64,000 bases of DNA from Paracoccaceae bacterium. Its GTDB lineage: Bacteria; Pseudomonadota; Alphaproteobacteria; Rhodobacterales; Rhodobacteraceae. The stretch lies in the NCBI GenBank assembly GCA_021648025.1, contig JAKITO010000002.1, forward strand, positions 62,001 to 126,000, in the 5' to 3' direction. How positions within the stretch are numbered: the first letter of the stretch is position 1; each line of letters begins with the position of its first letter. Of this stretch, positions 24,800-33,288 are shown piece by piece. Below the pieces are notes generated by a model. The model was not told where the DNA came from, did no database searches, and was given only the letters and a program-made list of their open reading frames with translations. Made by a program: the position numbers and the translations under genes.

Positions 24800-26756
24800 C
24801 AAGACCCCCATTGGCATGTCGTTCAGCATATCGCACGAACGTATCAAAACTGTTAGGATTGCTCATGGAATCGCGGTTTACCACCTTGTTCGGATCGCCC
24901 CCCAACAGCAGCTTTTTCACCGGCACTTCCAGTTTTTTGCCGGACATGGTGCGGGGAACCTCGGCGATTTCAACGATTTCATTGGGTTGAAACCGGGCAG
25001 AAACGCCCCGACTTATGGCTGCGTTAATTTTGGCCCGCAGGGCATCGTCCAGTGCCACACCTTGCGCCAGCACGACAAACAGCGGCATAAAACTGTCTCG
25101 GCCCAGGTATTCGAGGTCAATCACAAGCGAATCCATGATTTCGGAAAGGCCTTCAACTGCTTGATAAATCTCAGAACTTCCCATTCTCAGCCCACGCCGA
25201 TTGATGGTGGCATCAGACCGGCCATAGATCACCGAACCACCCTCGGGGGTGATCTCGATCCAGTCACCATGCCGCCAGACACCCGGATACATGTCGAAAT
25301 ATGAATCATGCAACCGGCTGCCATCCTCGTCCCCCCAAAAGTAAAGCGGCATCGAAGGCAGCGGTTCGGTGCAGACCAATTCACCCACTTCGCCAGTTAA
25401 CTCGTGGCCGTCCTTGTCAAAGGCCCGGACGGCGTTGCCAAGGAACCGGCATTGCATTTCTGCGGCCCGCACCGGGGCCATCGGATTGCCGCCAACAAAC
25501 GCGCCGCTAAGGTCGGTACCACCTGAGAACGGATGCAGCCAGATGTCGGGCTTGACGGACGAATAAACCCATTCGTAAGCGTCCGCCGTAAGCGGTGAAC
25601 CGGTCGCGCCAAGCGAACGAAGAGCCGATAAATCGCATTCTTCAGATGGGGTTACGCCTGCTTTGATGGTGCCGGTGAAAAACGCCGCCCCGGCGCCGAA
25701 ATAGGTGATTTTATGATCGGCAACAAAGCGCCAGATCACGCCCATATCCGGGTAATTGGGCGCGCCGTCATACATATAGACACAAGCCCCCTGCCCCAGG
25801 GCCACGGTCTGGGCGTTCCACATGATCCAACCAGAAGAGGTAAGCCAGCAAAAACGGTCCTTGGCTGTCAAATCCTGATGCAGCGATTGTTTGGCACCTT
25901 CCAGCAGGATTCCACCATGACCCTGGACAATCGGTTTGGGGTTGCCGGTGGTGCCCGAGGAATAGACCACCCAAAGCGGATGATCAAAATCGACCTGTTC
26001 AAAGCAGAGATCGGGTTTGTCAGTGATCAGATCGGACCAAAGTGTGGCCCCTTGTGGAGGTGGCCCTATGACGGGGACGGAAATCAAATTTTCCAGTGAT
26101 GGCAATCCGTTAGCGATGGTATCCAACACATCTTTCCGGTCAATTAATTTACCGGCGTGCGAATACCCATCCTGAGAAATCAGGATCTTCGGTTCGATCT
26201 GACGGAACCGGTCAAGGATCGCCACATGGCCCATATCAGGCGCGCACAGCGACCAGATCGCACCAATGCTGGCGCTGGCAAGAAAGGCGATCATCGCCAC
26301 CTCGGTATTGGGCAAAACGGCAACGATACGGTCGCCCGGAACGATGCCCATCGCCCGGAAATGTTGCGCCACAGAAGCAACCTGGGCGGCCATCTCAGCC
26401 CAAGTCAGGCGCGATTCCCCAAAAGTTTCCGACTGCACAACAAGCGCAGTTGCTTCCGGGGTTTTTGTTGCTTGTCTAAGGATTTGGGAGGCAAAGTTAA
26501 TCTGTGCTTCGGGAAACCATCTGGCACCAGGCATCTGACGATTTTCCAGAATGGCGCGTGGTGGTGTGCTGGATTGCAGATCAAAGAAATCCCAGATCGC
26601 CGACCAGAAACCATCAAGGTCGGTGACACTCCAGTTCCAGAGCGATTGATAGTCGTCAAAATGCAGATCCCGGGTTTCAAGGAAGCGGATGAAGCCGGCC
26701 ATGGTACTGGAATTGGCGCGGGTTTCGCTGGGGGTCCAGAGGATCGGTCGGGTCAT
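24792..26756 (-). CDS. aacS: Acetoacetate--CoA ligase
   Basis: AacS activates acetoacetate to acetoacetyl-CoA with ATP. The 654-residue protein shows VVYSSGTTGNPKPIVQGHGG (ATP motif), GGTDLSGAFVGGNP, DWIEITPEGGSVIYGRSDATINRRGLRMGSSEIY, and the catalytic lysine region SGKKLEVPVKKLL. The N-terminus (WTPSE, MAGFIRFLE) and length match AacS, not acetyl-CoA synthetase. It overlaps the upstream serine hydrolase gene (26753-26756) and the downstream tesB gene. The operon could convert a 3-hydroxy or 3-oxo acid to acetoacetyl-CoA. Confidence 0.92.
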   Translation of the reverse strand: MTRPILWTPSETRANSSTMAGFIRFLETRDLHFDDYQSLWNWSVTDLDGFWSAIWDFFDLQSSTPPRAILENRQMPGARWFPEAQINFASQILRQATKTPEATALVVQSETFGESRLTWAEMAAQVASVAQHFRAMGIVPGDRIVAVLPNTEVAMIAFLASASIGAIWSLCAPDMGHVAILDRFRQIEPKILISQDGYSHAGKLIDRKDVLDTIANGLPSLENLISVPVIGPPPQGATLWSDLITDKPDLCFEQVDFDHPLWVVYSSGTTGNPKPIVQGHGGILLEGAKQSLHQDLTAKDRFCWLTSSGWIMWNAQTVALGQGACVYMYDGAPNYPDMGVIWRFVADHKITYFGAGAAFFTGTIKAGVTPSEECDLSALRSLGATGSPLTADAYEWVYSSVKPDIWLHPFSGGTDLSGAFVGGNPMAPVRAAEMQCRFLGNAVRAFDKDGHELTGEVGELVCTEPLPSMPLYFWGDEDGSRLHDSYFDMYPGVWRHGDWIEITPEGGSVIYGRSDATINRRGLRMGSSEIYQAVEGLSEIMDSLVIDLEYLGRDSFMPLFVVLAQGVALDDALRAKINAAISRGVSARFQPNEIVEIAEVPRTMSGKKLEVPVKKLLLGGDPNKVVNRDSMSNPNSFDTFVRYAERHANGGLDV

Positions 26757-27985
26757 ATCAGGCAGCCATGGATCAGCGCCTTGAGTTCGGGGCGTGCGGA
26801 GTAAGAGCTTGAGGGCGACAATTGGGTGAAAAAGACCACGTTCAGGTCATGCACCGGGTCAAGCCAGAAAAACGTTGATGCCATGCCACCCCAACTGAAA
26901 TCGCCGATACTTGAGGGCACACAGGTCTGGCCGGGACTTAACACAACCGACCCACCAAGGCCAAAGCCGGTGCCGTGCATCGGCTGTTCGGCGAAACTTT
27001 TGGGGCCCATCGAGGCGATATCACCGGGCAGATGGTTCTGACGCATGAACGCAACCGTGGAAGGAGAGAGCAACCGGCCGATGTCGCCGGTCCCGCCCCG
27101 GCGTAACATTTCGACAAAGCGCATATAGTCGTCGATAGTCCCGACGAGGCCTCCTCCGCCGGAAAACAGCGTGGTTTTCTCAAAAGCAGAGGATCCGGCC
27201 TGGTCGACCATCCGCAGGGTCTCCCCGCCTTGGGGGGCCGCGTTCAGGGCCATGGCATCGCCAGCCAAGGGTGTATAAAGTGACGCGAATTCAGTGCCTT
27301 GCTGGGCGGTAAAGCCTGTGTTGGTCATGTTCAACGGCGCGAATATTTCCTCGTCAAAAACCACCGCGAGGGTCTTGCCGGTGATCACTTCGATCACCCG
27401 GCCAATCACGTCGATGCCGACCGAATATTCCCATCGCTTACCGGGGCAAAACGCCAATGGAAAAGTGGCAAGTTGGTTGGTCATGGCTTCAAGCGTGCCT
27501 TGAGTGGGCTTGAACAACAGGTCCGCTTCATCCATCGCCCGCGACATCACTCCGGGATTGAACGGATAGCTGAGCCCGCTGGTATGGGTCAGCAATTGGT
27601 GCAGGGTCGGCGTCGCACAGGGGGTGGTTTGACCTATTTCCGTCGCGCCGGGAATCAGGGCGTGCATGTCGTTGAATGCAGGCAGGTAATCGGACACGGG
27701 CGCGTCAAGGTGGGTCCGCCCCTGTTCCACCAGCATCATCAGCGCCACGGTGGTTATCGGCTTGGTCATGGAATAGATGCGCGCAGTGGTATCGCGGGTA
27801 AACGGCAGATTTGCGCGCCTGTCACGCACCCCCACGACGTGCGAAAATACTTCGGTGCCCGCCTGGGTGATCAACAAGGACGAACCGGCAAATTTACGTG
27901 CATCTACATAGCCTTGCATCCATGTCTTGATGCGGCCCAGGCGATTCGCATCAAGGCTGGTCGATCTGAATTTTCCAGCTGTCAT
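26753..27985 (-). CDS. Beta-lactamase-fold serine hydrolase (esterase type)
   Basis: This protein of about 410 residues belongs to the class C beta-lactamase/DD-peptidase-like family, many of which are esterases. The catalytic SxxK is STMTK-like (YSMTKPIT), the YxN-like motif is near YSVGIDVIG, and the late motif HGTGFGLGG stands in for KTG. No signal peptide is visible, so it is probably cytoplasmic and cleaves an ester. I start at the ATG at 27985 (MTAGKF), with GGGA nine bases ahead, and not at 27994. The end overlaps aacS, so it is the first gene of the hydrolase-AacS-TesB-VOC operon. Confidence 0.8.
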   Translation of the reverse strand: MTAGKFRSTSLDANRLGRIKTWMQGYVDARKFAGSSLLITQAGTEVFSHVVGVRDRRANLPFTRDTTARIYSMTKPITTVALMMLVEQGRTHLDAPVSDYLPAFNDMHALIPGATEIGQTTPCATPTLHQLLTHTSGLSYPFNPGVMSRAMDEADLLFKPTQGTLEAMTNQLATFPLAFCPGKRWEYSVGIDVIGRVIEVITGKTLAVVFDEEIFAPLNMTNTGFTAQQGTEFASLYTPLAGDAMALNAAPQGGETLRMVDQAGSSAFEKTTLFSGGGGLVGTIDDYMRFVEMLRRGGTGDIGRLLSPSTVAFMRQNHLPGDIASMGPKSFAEQPMHGTGFGLGGSVVLSPGQTCVPSSIGDFSWGGMASTFFWLDPVHDLNVVFFTQLSPSSSYSARPELKALIHGCLI

Positions 27986-28066
27986 ATGTCCCATTCCCAG
28001 TCTGTTTGCCCTATGTACAAACCCGAATAATTCAGTTCAGTGAAACAAATCTCCGTTCATGAACAT

Positions 28067-28768
28067 CTAAACCTCAAGCCACTCCTTGCGCACATCATCG
28101 CGCCCGCGCAGATCATCGGGGGTGCCTTCGAATACCACCTTGCCGTGCCCCATGACAAACACCCGGTCGGCGATATCCATGGCAATGGCCAGCTTTTGTT
28201 CGACCAGCAATGTGGCAATGCCACGCTTGGCGATCTCTTGCAGTAACGCGGCGACCTTTTGGGTCATCTGCGGGCTAAGCCCTTCGGTCGGTTCGTCAAT
28301 CATGATGAAATCGGGGTCGCCCATCAGCGTGCGGCACATGGTCAGCATCTGTTGTTCGCCGCCCGACAGCACCGACGCCTCGACATCGGCGCGTTCGTCC
28401 AGATTCGAGAACATATCAAACATGTTCTGCATCGACCAGCGCCCCTGCCCGTCCTTTTGCCCCGGTTTCAGGCCCAGCATCAGGTTCTGTCGCGTGGTCA
28501 GCCCGGGAAAGATATCGCGGTTCTCCGGCACATAGCCAATGCCAAGATTGGCAATTTCAAACGCCTTCTTACCGGCGATTTCCTGACCTTTGAATTTGAC
28601 CGACCCGGTCGGTTCCACCTCGCCCATGATTGCCTTGCAGGTGGTGGAACGCCCCACGCCGTTACGGCCCAGAAGGGCGACAATCTCGCCCTCGCTGATC
28701 TGCATGTTCACCCCCTGAAGGATGTGGGATTTGCCGTAATAGGCATGCATGTCGGTTACATCAAGCAT
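28067..28768 (-). CDS. livF: Branched-chain amino acid-type ABC transporter ATPase LivF
   Basis: LivF is one of two ATPases of a high-affinity importer for branched-chain amino acids or related acids and amides. The 233-residue protein has LSGGEQQMLTMCRTL (signature), FIMIDEPTEGLSP (Walker B) and VEQKLAIAMDIADR. Its Walker A reads GRNGVGRST: the invariant lysine of GxxGxGK[ST] is an arginine. This may be a subfamily trait or a functional change; LivG in the same operon has a normal lysine. Upstream and downstream neighbours are LivG and, after a 81-base gap, the serine hydrolase gene. It is the last gene of the liv cluster. Confidence 0.9.
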   Translation of the reverse strand: MLDVTDMHAYYGKSHILQGVNMQISEGEIVALLGRNGVGRSTTCKAIMGEVEPTGSVKFKGQEIAGKKAFEIANLGIGYVPENRDIFPGLTTRQNLMLGLKPGQKDGQGRWSMQNMFDMFSNLDERADVEASVLSGGEQQMLTMCRTLMGDPDFIMIDEPTEGLSPQMTQKVAALLQEIAKRGIATLLVEQKLAIAMDIADRVFVMGHGKVVFEGTPDDLRGRDDVRKEWLEV

Positions 28769-29544
28769 CAGTGATCCGCCTCCAGTGCTGCACCCAGATA
28801 GGCCTCTTGAACCTTTGGGTCGGCGCGTACGTCTTCGGGCGCGCCGCTGGCGATGATTTCTCCGTAGACCAGCACCGAAATACGGTCGGCCAGGCCAAAC
28901 ACCACGCCCATGTCATGTTCCACCATGATCAGGGTCTTGCCAACGGTCACTTGCCGGATCAGATCGACGATATAGTCGGTTTCAGAATGGCTCATGCCGG
29001 CGGTCGGTTCGTCCAGCATGATAACATCGGCACCGCCCGCAATGGTGATGCCAATTTCCAGCGCGCGCTGTTCGGCATATGAAAGCACCCCGGCAGGCAA
29101 ATTTCGCCGCGCCGTCAGGTTGATCTGTTCAAGGATGGCCTCGGTTCCCAAGGTCAGGTCACGCGACCGGGCCACCATGTTCCAGAATGAATAGCGATAG
29201 CCCTTGGACCAAAGAAGCGAACAGCGCACATTTTCAAACACAGTCATGGCCGGAAAAATGTTGGTGATCTGAAATGACCGGCTAAGCCCCATTCGGTTGA
29301 TCTCAAACGGTTGCAGCCCCGCCAGATCGTTTCCGTGCAGCCGGATATGGCCGCCGGAATTGGGGAACCGCCCGGTGATCAGATTGAACAGGGTGGATTT
29401 TCCCGCCCCGTTGGGACCGATGATGGCGTGGCGTTCACCGCGCCCAATGGCCAGATCGACGCCGCGAATGATTTCGGTCTTGCCAAAGCTCTTGCGCAAA
29501 CCCGCAAGTTCCAGCGCCGGGGGGCTGCCCTGCCCGGCGCTCAT
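28768..29544 (-). CDS. livG: Branched-chain amino acid-type ABC transporter ATPase LivG
   Basis: This 258-residue ATPase has Walker A GPNGAGKST, signature LSYAEQRALEIG, Walker B VIMLDEPTAGMS and VEHDMGVVFGLADR, the usual LivG form. It works with LivF on the LivH/LivM permease. The ATG at 29544 overlaps the livM stop (ATGA), so it is used in place of the upstream codon at 29613. Its own stop overlaps the livF ATG by one base. It is regular in every motif. Confidence 0.92.
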   Translation of the reverse strand: MSAGQGSPPALELAGLRKSFGKTEIIRGVDLAIGRGERHAIIGPNGAGKSTLFNLITGRFPNSGGHIRLHGNDLAGLQPFEINRMGLSRSFQITNIFPAMTVFENVRCSLLWSKGYRYSFWNMVARSRDLTLGTEAILEQINLTARRNLPAGVLSYAEQRALEIGITIAGGADVIMLDEPTAGMSHSETDYIVDLIRQVTVGKTLIMVEHDMGVVFGLADRISVLVYGEIIASGAPEDVRADPKVQEAYLGAALEADH

Positions 29545-30860
29545 GCCGCGTCCCTCGTCGATGGCGGTTGCGCGGGCGGCGGCGGGGCGTTCGGAGTTAT
29601 CGACCGGTGCCACGCCTCGGCCATTTCAGGTGCAAAGCGGCGCGCCACCCAAATTCCGCCAACCGCCAGAACCAGCGTCACCACAATGGGCAGGGCCGAA
29701 TGGCTGTTAAGGCTGATCCAGAACAGTGTCATCTGTTCGTCACCAACGGCCGCATGGCGGCCGTGGAACATGATTTCGATAAACCCTGCCGTGCCCAGCA
29801 GGCCGATGATTGCCGGCACCAATGTCTTGAGATACGGCACAACAAGGCTTTTTACCTTGCCCAGTTTGACGCTGGGATAGTGCATCATCAGCACCCCTGC
29901 CAAACCACCGGGAAAATACATTACCGTGGCCACAAACAGCGCCCCGACATAAAGCTGCCAAAGCTCGGTCTCAAGGCTTAGTACGGTTTGCAGCAGGGTG
30001 AATACGATGGCACCGATGATCGGCCCAAAAAAGAACCCGACACCGCCCAGAAAGGTGATCAGCAATATCTGCCCGGACAAGATCAGGCTCAGGTTTTCTT
30101 CGGTCAGAATCTCATAGTTGATGGCAAACAGCCCCCCGGCGACCCCGGCAAAGAACCCCGAGGCGGTGAACGAGATGAACCGCACCTTGCGCGCTGAATA
30201 GCCCAGAAATTCGGCCCGTTCGGGATTGTCGCGCACCGCATTGGCCATGCGCCCCACCGGGGTTCGCGAAAACAGATACATCAGCAAAGCCGACAGGATC
30301 AGCCAGAACACAATCAGGTAATAGACGTCGATCGGATGCAGGAATTCATTGCCAAAAAACGGCAGCCCATAGGTCCGGTCGCCGGGAATGCCTTCTTCGC
30401 CGCCAAAAAACGCGACGATGATGATTGAACAGGCGGCAATCAGTTCGCCCACTCCAAGGCTGATCATGGCAAATACCGTGCCCGCCTTGCGGGTGGAAAA
30501 GGCGCCGACAATGGTCGCCAGCCCCATGCCGAACAGCCCGCCAAATATCGGCAACAGCGGCAAGGGCAAAGGCAGCGAATAATCCTCGACCATGTTGAGG
30601 ATGTGCATGCACATGAAGCCCCCGACACCCATATATACCGCGTGGCCGAACGACAGCATGCCACCCTGCCCCAGCAGCATGTTATAGGCCAGCGCGAAGA
30701 TGATGGTGATCGCCATCTGGTTCATGATGGTGATGGTACTGTTGGCGGTAAAGATGAACGGCATCACCAGCAGGAACCCGGTGGCCACCAGCCAGGGGGC
30801 GGCGTCGCGCAGGCTGACCAGAGGCCGTTTGGCGGCGGTGTTTTGAAAAGTATCGTTCAT
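29541..30860 (-). CDS. livM: Branched-chain amino acid-type ABC transporter permease LivM
   Basis: This 439-residue membrane protein is a LivM permease with about ten helices, carrying the family segment NMLLGQGGMLSFGHAVYMGVG and, near the end of the core, FLGGVGFFFGPIIGAIVF. After the permease core there is an extra C-terminal part with two more hydrophobic segments (VPYLKTLVPAIIGLLGTAGFIEI and ALPIVVTLVLAVGGIWVARRF), longer than in classical LivM. I start at 30860 (MNDTFQNTA), whose ATG overlaps the livH stop; the long upstream extension to 31103 is an artefact of the frame running through livH. Confidence 0.9.
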   Translation of the reverse strand: MNDTFQNTAAKRPLVSLRDAAPWLVATGFLLVMPFIFTANSTITIMNQMAITIIFALAYNMLLGQGGMLSFGHAVYMGVGGFMCMHILNMVEDYSLPLPLPLLPIFGGLFGMGLATIVGAFSTRKAGTVFAMISLGVGELIAACSIIIVAFFGGEEGIPGDRTYGLPFFGNEFLHPIDVYYLIVFWLILSALLMYLFSRTPVGRMANAVRDNPERAEFLGYSARKVRFISFTASGFFAGVAGGLFAINYEILTEENLSLILSGQILLITFLGGVGFFFGPIIGAIVFTLLQTVLSLETELWQLYVGALFVATVMYFPGGLAGVLMMHYPSVKLGKVKSLVVPYLKTLVPAIIGLLGTAGFIEIMFHGRHAAVGDEQMTLFWISLNSHSALPIVVTLVLAVGGIWVARRFAPEMAEAWHRSITPNAPPPPAQPPSTRDAA

Positions 30861-31813
30861 AGTCCACGCTTCCCCATTAAGCCGTGCGGGCGCACCACCA
30901 GGATGAACACCATCAGCATGTAAGGCAGGATCGGGCCGATCTGTGGCATCGTCAGGGTCCATAGATCGCGTAGTTTGCTGGCGGCCATGTCGGCCGGCCT
31001 TTCCATGCCGAGAAACAGCAGGATATCGGCAAACTGGAACGATGAGGCGGCGGCAAATGTGGTCATCCAGCCGATCAGCAACGAGGCAAGCAGCGCCCCC
31101 CAAAGCGATCCAAGCCCGCCGATGACAATGGTCACGAACACGATTGAACCCAGCACAAAGGCCATGCCCGGAAACGTCCCAAGCACCGGCCCGGCAATCA
31201 CCCCGGCCACTCCGGCCAGTGCTGTGCCGACGCCGAATACGCCCATGAACACCATTGGAACATTATGCCCCAGCGCCTCGACCGTCTTGGGATAGCTCAG
31301 GGCGGCCTGGATAATCATGCCGACGCGGGTCCGTGTCAGGACGTAAAGCAATGCCAGGAAAATCGCGATCGAGACGAATATCATGAACACCTTGTAGGCG
31401 GCGATGGAATTGTTCCCAATGGAAAACAGCGCGAATTGCAGAATTTCAGGCGTGTCATATGCTTTCTGGCTTTTGCCCCAGAAAAACTGCACCACTTCCT
31501 CGATCAACAGCGCCAGCCCGAAGGTGAATATCAACTCGGGCACATGGCCGAATTGATGCACCCGGCGCAGGCCATACCGCTCGATCCCGGCGCCAGCCAC
31601 ACCAACAATCAACGGCGCGATCAAAAGCCCGGTCCAGAACCCCAGATAGGTGCTTATCTGATAGGCGAAATAGGCCCCCAGCATGTAAAAACTGGCATGG
31701 GCGAAATTCAGCACCCCCATCATCGAGAAAATCAGCGTCAGGCCCGCCGACAGCATGAACAGCAGCAGCCCGTAGACCAGCCCGTCGATCAGATTGACCA
31801 GAAAGAGGTCCAT
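30857..31813 (-). CDS. livH: Branched-chain amino acid-type ABC transporter permease LivH
   Basis: This 318-residue permease has eight or so membrane helices and the LivH signatures LSAGLTLIFSMMGVLNFAHASFYMLGAY near the N-terminus and FVTIVIGGLGSLWGALLAS late in the core. It forms the channel with LivM. The gene follows livK after 90 bases that contain a strong stem-loop (31862-31894), as often seen after genes for abundant binding proteins. AGGGG precedes its ATG. It overlaps livM by four bases. Confidence 0.92.
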   Translation of the reverse strand: MDLFLVNLIDGLVYGLLLFMLSAGLTLIFSMMGVLNFAHASFYMLGAYFAYQISTYLGFWTGLLIAPLIVGVAGAGIERYGLRRVHQFGHVPELIFTFGLALLIEEVVQFFWGKSQKAYDTPEILQFALFSIGNNSIAAYKVFMIFVSIAIFLALLYVLTRTRVGMIIQAALSYPKTVEALGHNVPMVFMGVFGVGTALAGVAGVIAGPVLGTFPGMAFVLGSIVFVTIVIGGLGSLWGALLASLLIGWMTTFAAASSFQFADILLFLGMERPADMAASKLRDLWTLTMPQIGPILPYMLMVFILVVRPHGLMGKRGL

Positions 31814-31861
31814 TCTCTAATTCCCCTGTAGATAGTTTCTTGTTGTTTTTGGCTCAAGATC

Positions 31862-31894
31862 GCTGCCCGCCGGGCAATTCGCACGGCAGGCAGC
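31862..31894 (-). terminator. Stem-loop between livK and livH (attenuator/stabiliser)
   Basis: GCTGCCCGCCG (31862-31872) and CGGCAGGCAGC (31884-31894) form an 11-base stem. In the minus-strand transcript the only non-Watson-Crick pair is G-U, while the plus-strand version would have a C-A mismatch, so the structure belongs to the liv transcript. No U-run follows. It probably protects livK mRNA or limits read-through to the permease genes. Confidence 0.65.
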
Positions 31895-31903
31895 GGGTAT
31901 TTC

Positions 31904-33148
31904 TCAGGGACGCTGCATCTGGCAGGTTGTGGCGCTGTCCATGCCAGCCATCTCGACCGTGCTTTCAGTCAGCAGACCAAAGGGCGAATTGTCCAGCGGG
32001 AACTGGATGCCTTCATCCGTATGTACGGTGATATGCACGTCCTGGATCGCCTGATGATCCTGCGGGCGCATGAATATCTTGCCACCCCAAAGGCTGTCAT
32101 GCTCCATGCCTTCCAGCGCCAGCGCGACTTTCACCACATCGTCCGCGGTGCCGGCGGCATCAATCGCCTTGGCCAGCATTTCAACCACATTGGTAATACG
32201 GGCCTGGGCGATATCCTGTTCCGGGTACTTGGCCTTGAACGCCGTGATATAGTCGGCGGCACGATCCGATGCGGGCGGGTTGACGCCGCCCTCTTGCACC
32301 AGGCGGATGGTGTCTTTGCCCGCTTCACCAAACGTGCGGGTGATGCCGGTTGCAGCACCGTAGTAGGTGTAAATCGGCCCTTCAAAACCGGCACCGATGA
32401 TCGCCCGGCCAAGGCCAACCATATCGGCCCCAAAATTGCCGGTGATCACCGCATCGGCCCCCGAGGCGATGATTTTACGCGCGTAAGGCGTGAAATCCTT
32501 GACCTTGCCAAGCGGGTGCAGCTCATTGCCGACAATCTCGACATCCGGGCGCTTGGCCTCAAGATCGCGCACCGCAGCGGCGGCCACTGCCTTGCCAAAG
32601 GAATAATCCTGACCAATGATATAGACCCTTTCCAAGGCGGCATTGGCTGCCATCACATCAGTCATCACATCCATCTTGATATCGGCGTTGGCGTCAAACC
32701 GGAAATGCCAGAAGGTGCATTTATCGTTGGTCAGGGCCGGATCGACGGCAGAATAGTTCATGAACAAAACCCGGTTGTCGGGGTTGCGCTTGTTATGCTT
32801 GTTGATCGCGTCCGAAATCGCGTGGGCAATGCCGGAAGAGTTGCCCTGGGCAATAAAGCGGATGCCCTGATCAATCGCCACCTGCAACTGGATCAACGAT
32901 TCCTTGCCGCTCATCTTGTTGTCGAATGAAACGATCTCAAGGTTTTTGCCGCCCAGAACACCGCCCTGTTGATTGACCAGCTGGTCGATGGCAAATTCAT
33001 ACTGCGCCAGACCGCTGGCGCCGACGGCGGCAAAGGGGCCCGAAAGCGGGTCGATAAAGGCAATTTTAATATTTTCGGCGAATGCAGCCGAGGCGCTGAT
33101 GCCAATGGCCAACGCCGTGGTCAGTCCAAAAAGGGTTTTGATACGCAT
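31904..33148 (-). CDS. livK: ABC transporter substrate-binding protein, LivK type
   Basis: This 414-residue periplasmic binding protein has a signal peptide (IKTLFGLTTALAIGISASAAFA, cleavage after residue 24) and a type I periplasmic fold: IKIAFIDPLSGPFAAVGASGLAQYEFAIDQLVNQQGGVLGGK, then YIIGQDYSFGKAVAAAA and GADAVITGNFGADMVGLGRA. These are the branched-chain amino acid/amide-binding features. Two cysteines (NDKCTFWHF and ATTCQMQRP) might pair. GGGAG lies seven bases before the ATG. A -35-like TTGACT is at 33232-33237 on the minus strand, with a poor -10. The ligand is not known; the neighbours suggest acyl- or amino-acid-like compounds. Confidence 0.9.
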   Translation of the reverse strand: MRIKTLFGLTTALAIGISASAAFAENIKIAFIDPLSGPFAAVGASGLAQYEFAIDQLVNQQGGVLGGKNLEIVSFDNKMSGKESLIQLQVAIDQGIRFIAQGNSSGIAHAISDAINKHNKRNPDNRVLFMNYSAVDPALTNDKCTFWHFRFDANADIKMDVMTDVMAANAALERVYIIGQDYSFGKAVAAAAVRDLEAKRPDVEIVGNELHPLGKVKDFTPYARKIIASGADAVITGNFGADMVGLGRAIIGAGFEGPIYTYYGAATGITRTFGEAGKDTIRLVQEGGVNPPASDRAADYITAFKAKYPEQDIAQARITNVVEMLAKAIDAAGTADDVVKVALALEGMEHDSLWGGKIFMRPQDHQAIQDVHITVHTDEGIQFPLDNSPFGLLTESTVEMAGMDSATTCQMQRP

Positions 33149-33288
33149 GATTTTCTCCCGTTGATTGTCTATCAGACCCTTCCTTAGGCGGTGGGCCGCT
33201 TATGGCTAAAACCTTACAGATCGGGGCATAAAGTCAAGCGCGGGCAATAGATATTTGGCCGCATATGACTACTTTGATCAATTTGACC

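Noticed and set aside
28055-28064. GTTCATGAAC palindrome after livF
   Set aside because: A 10-base palindrome is short enough to occur by chance and no T-run follows.
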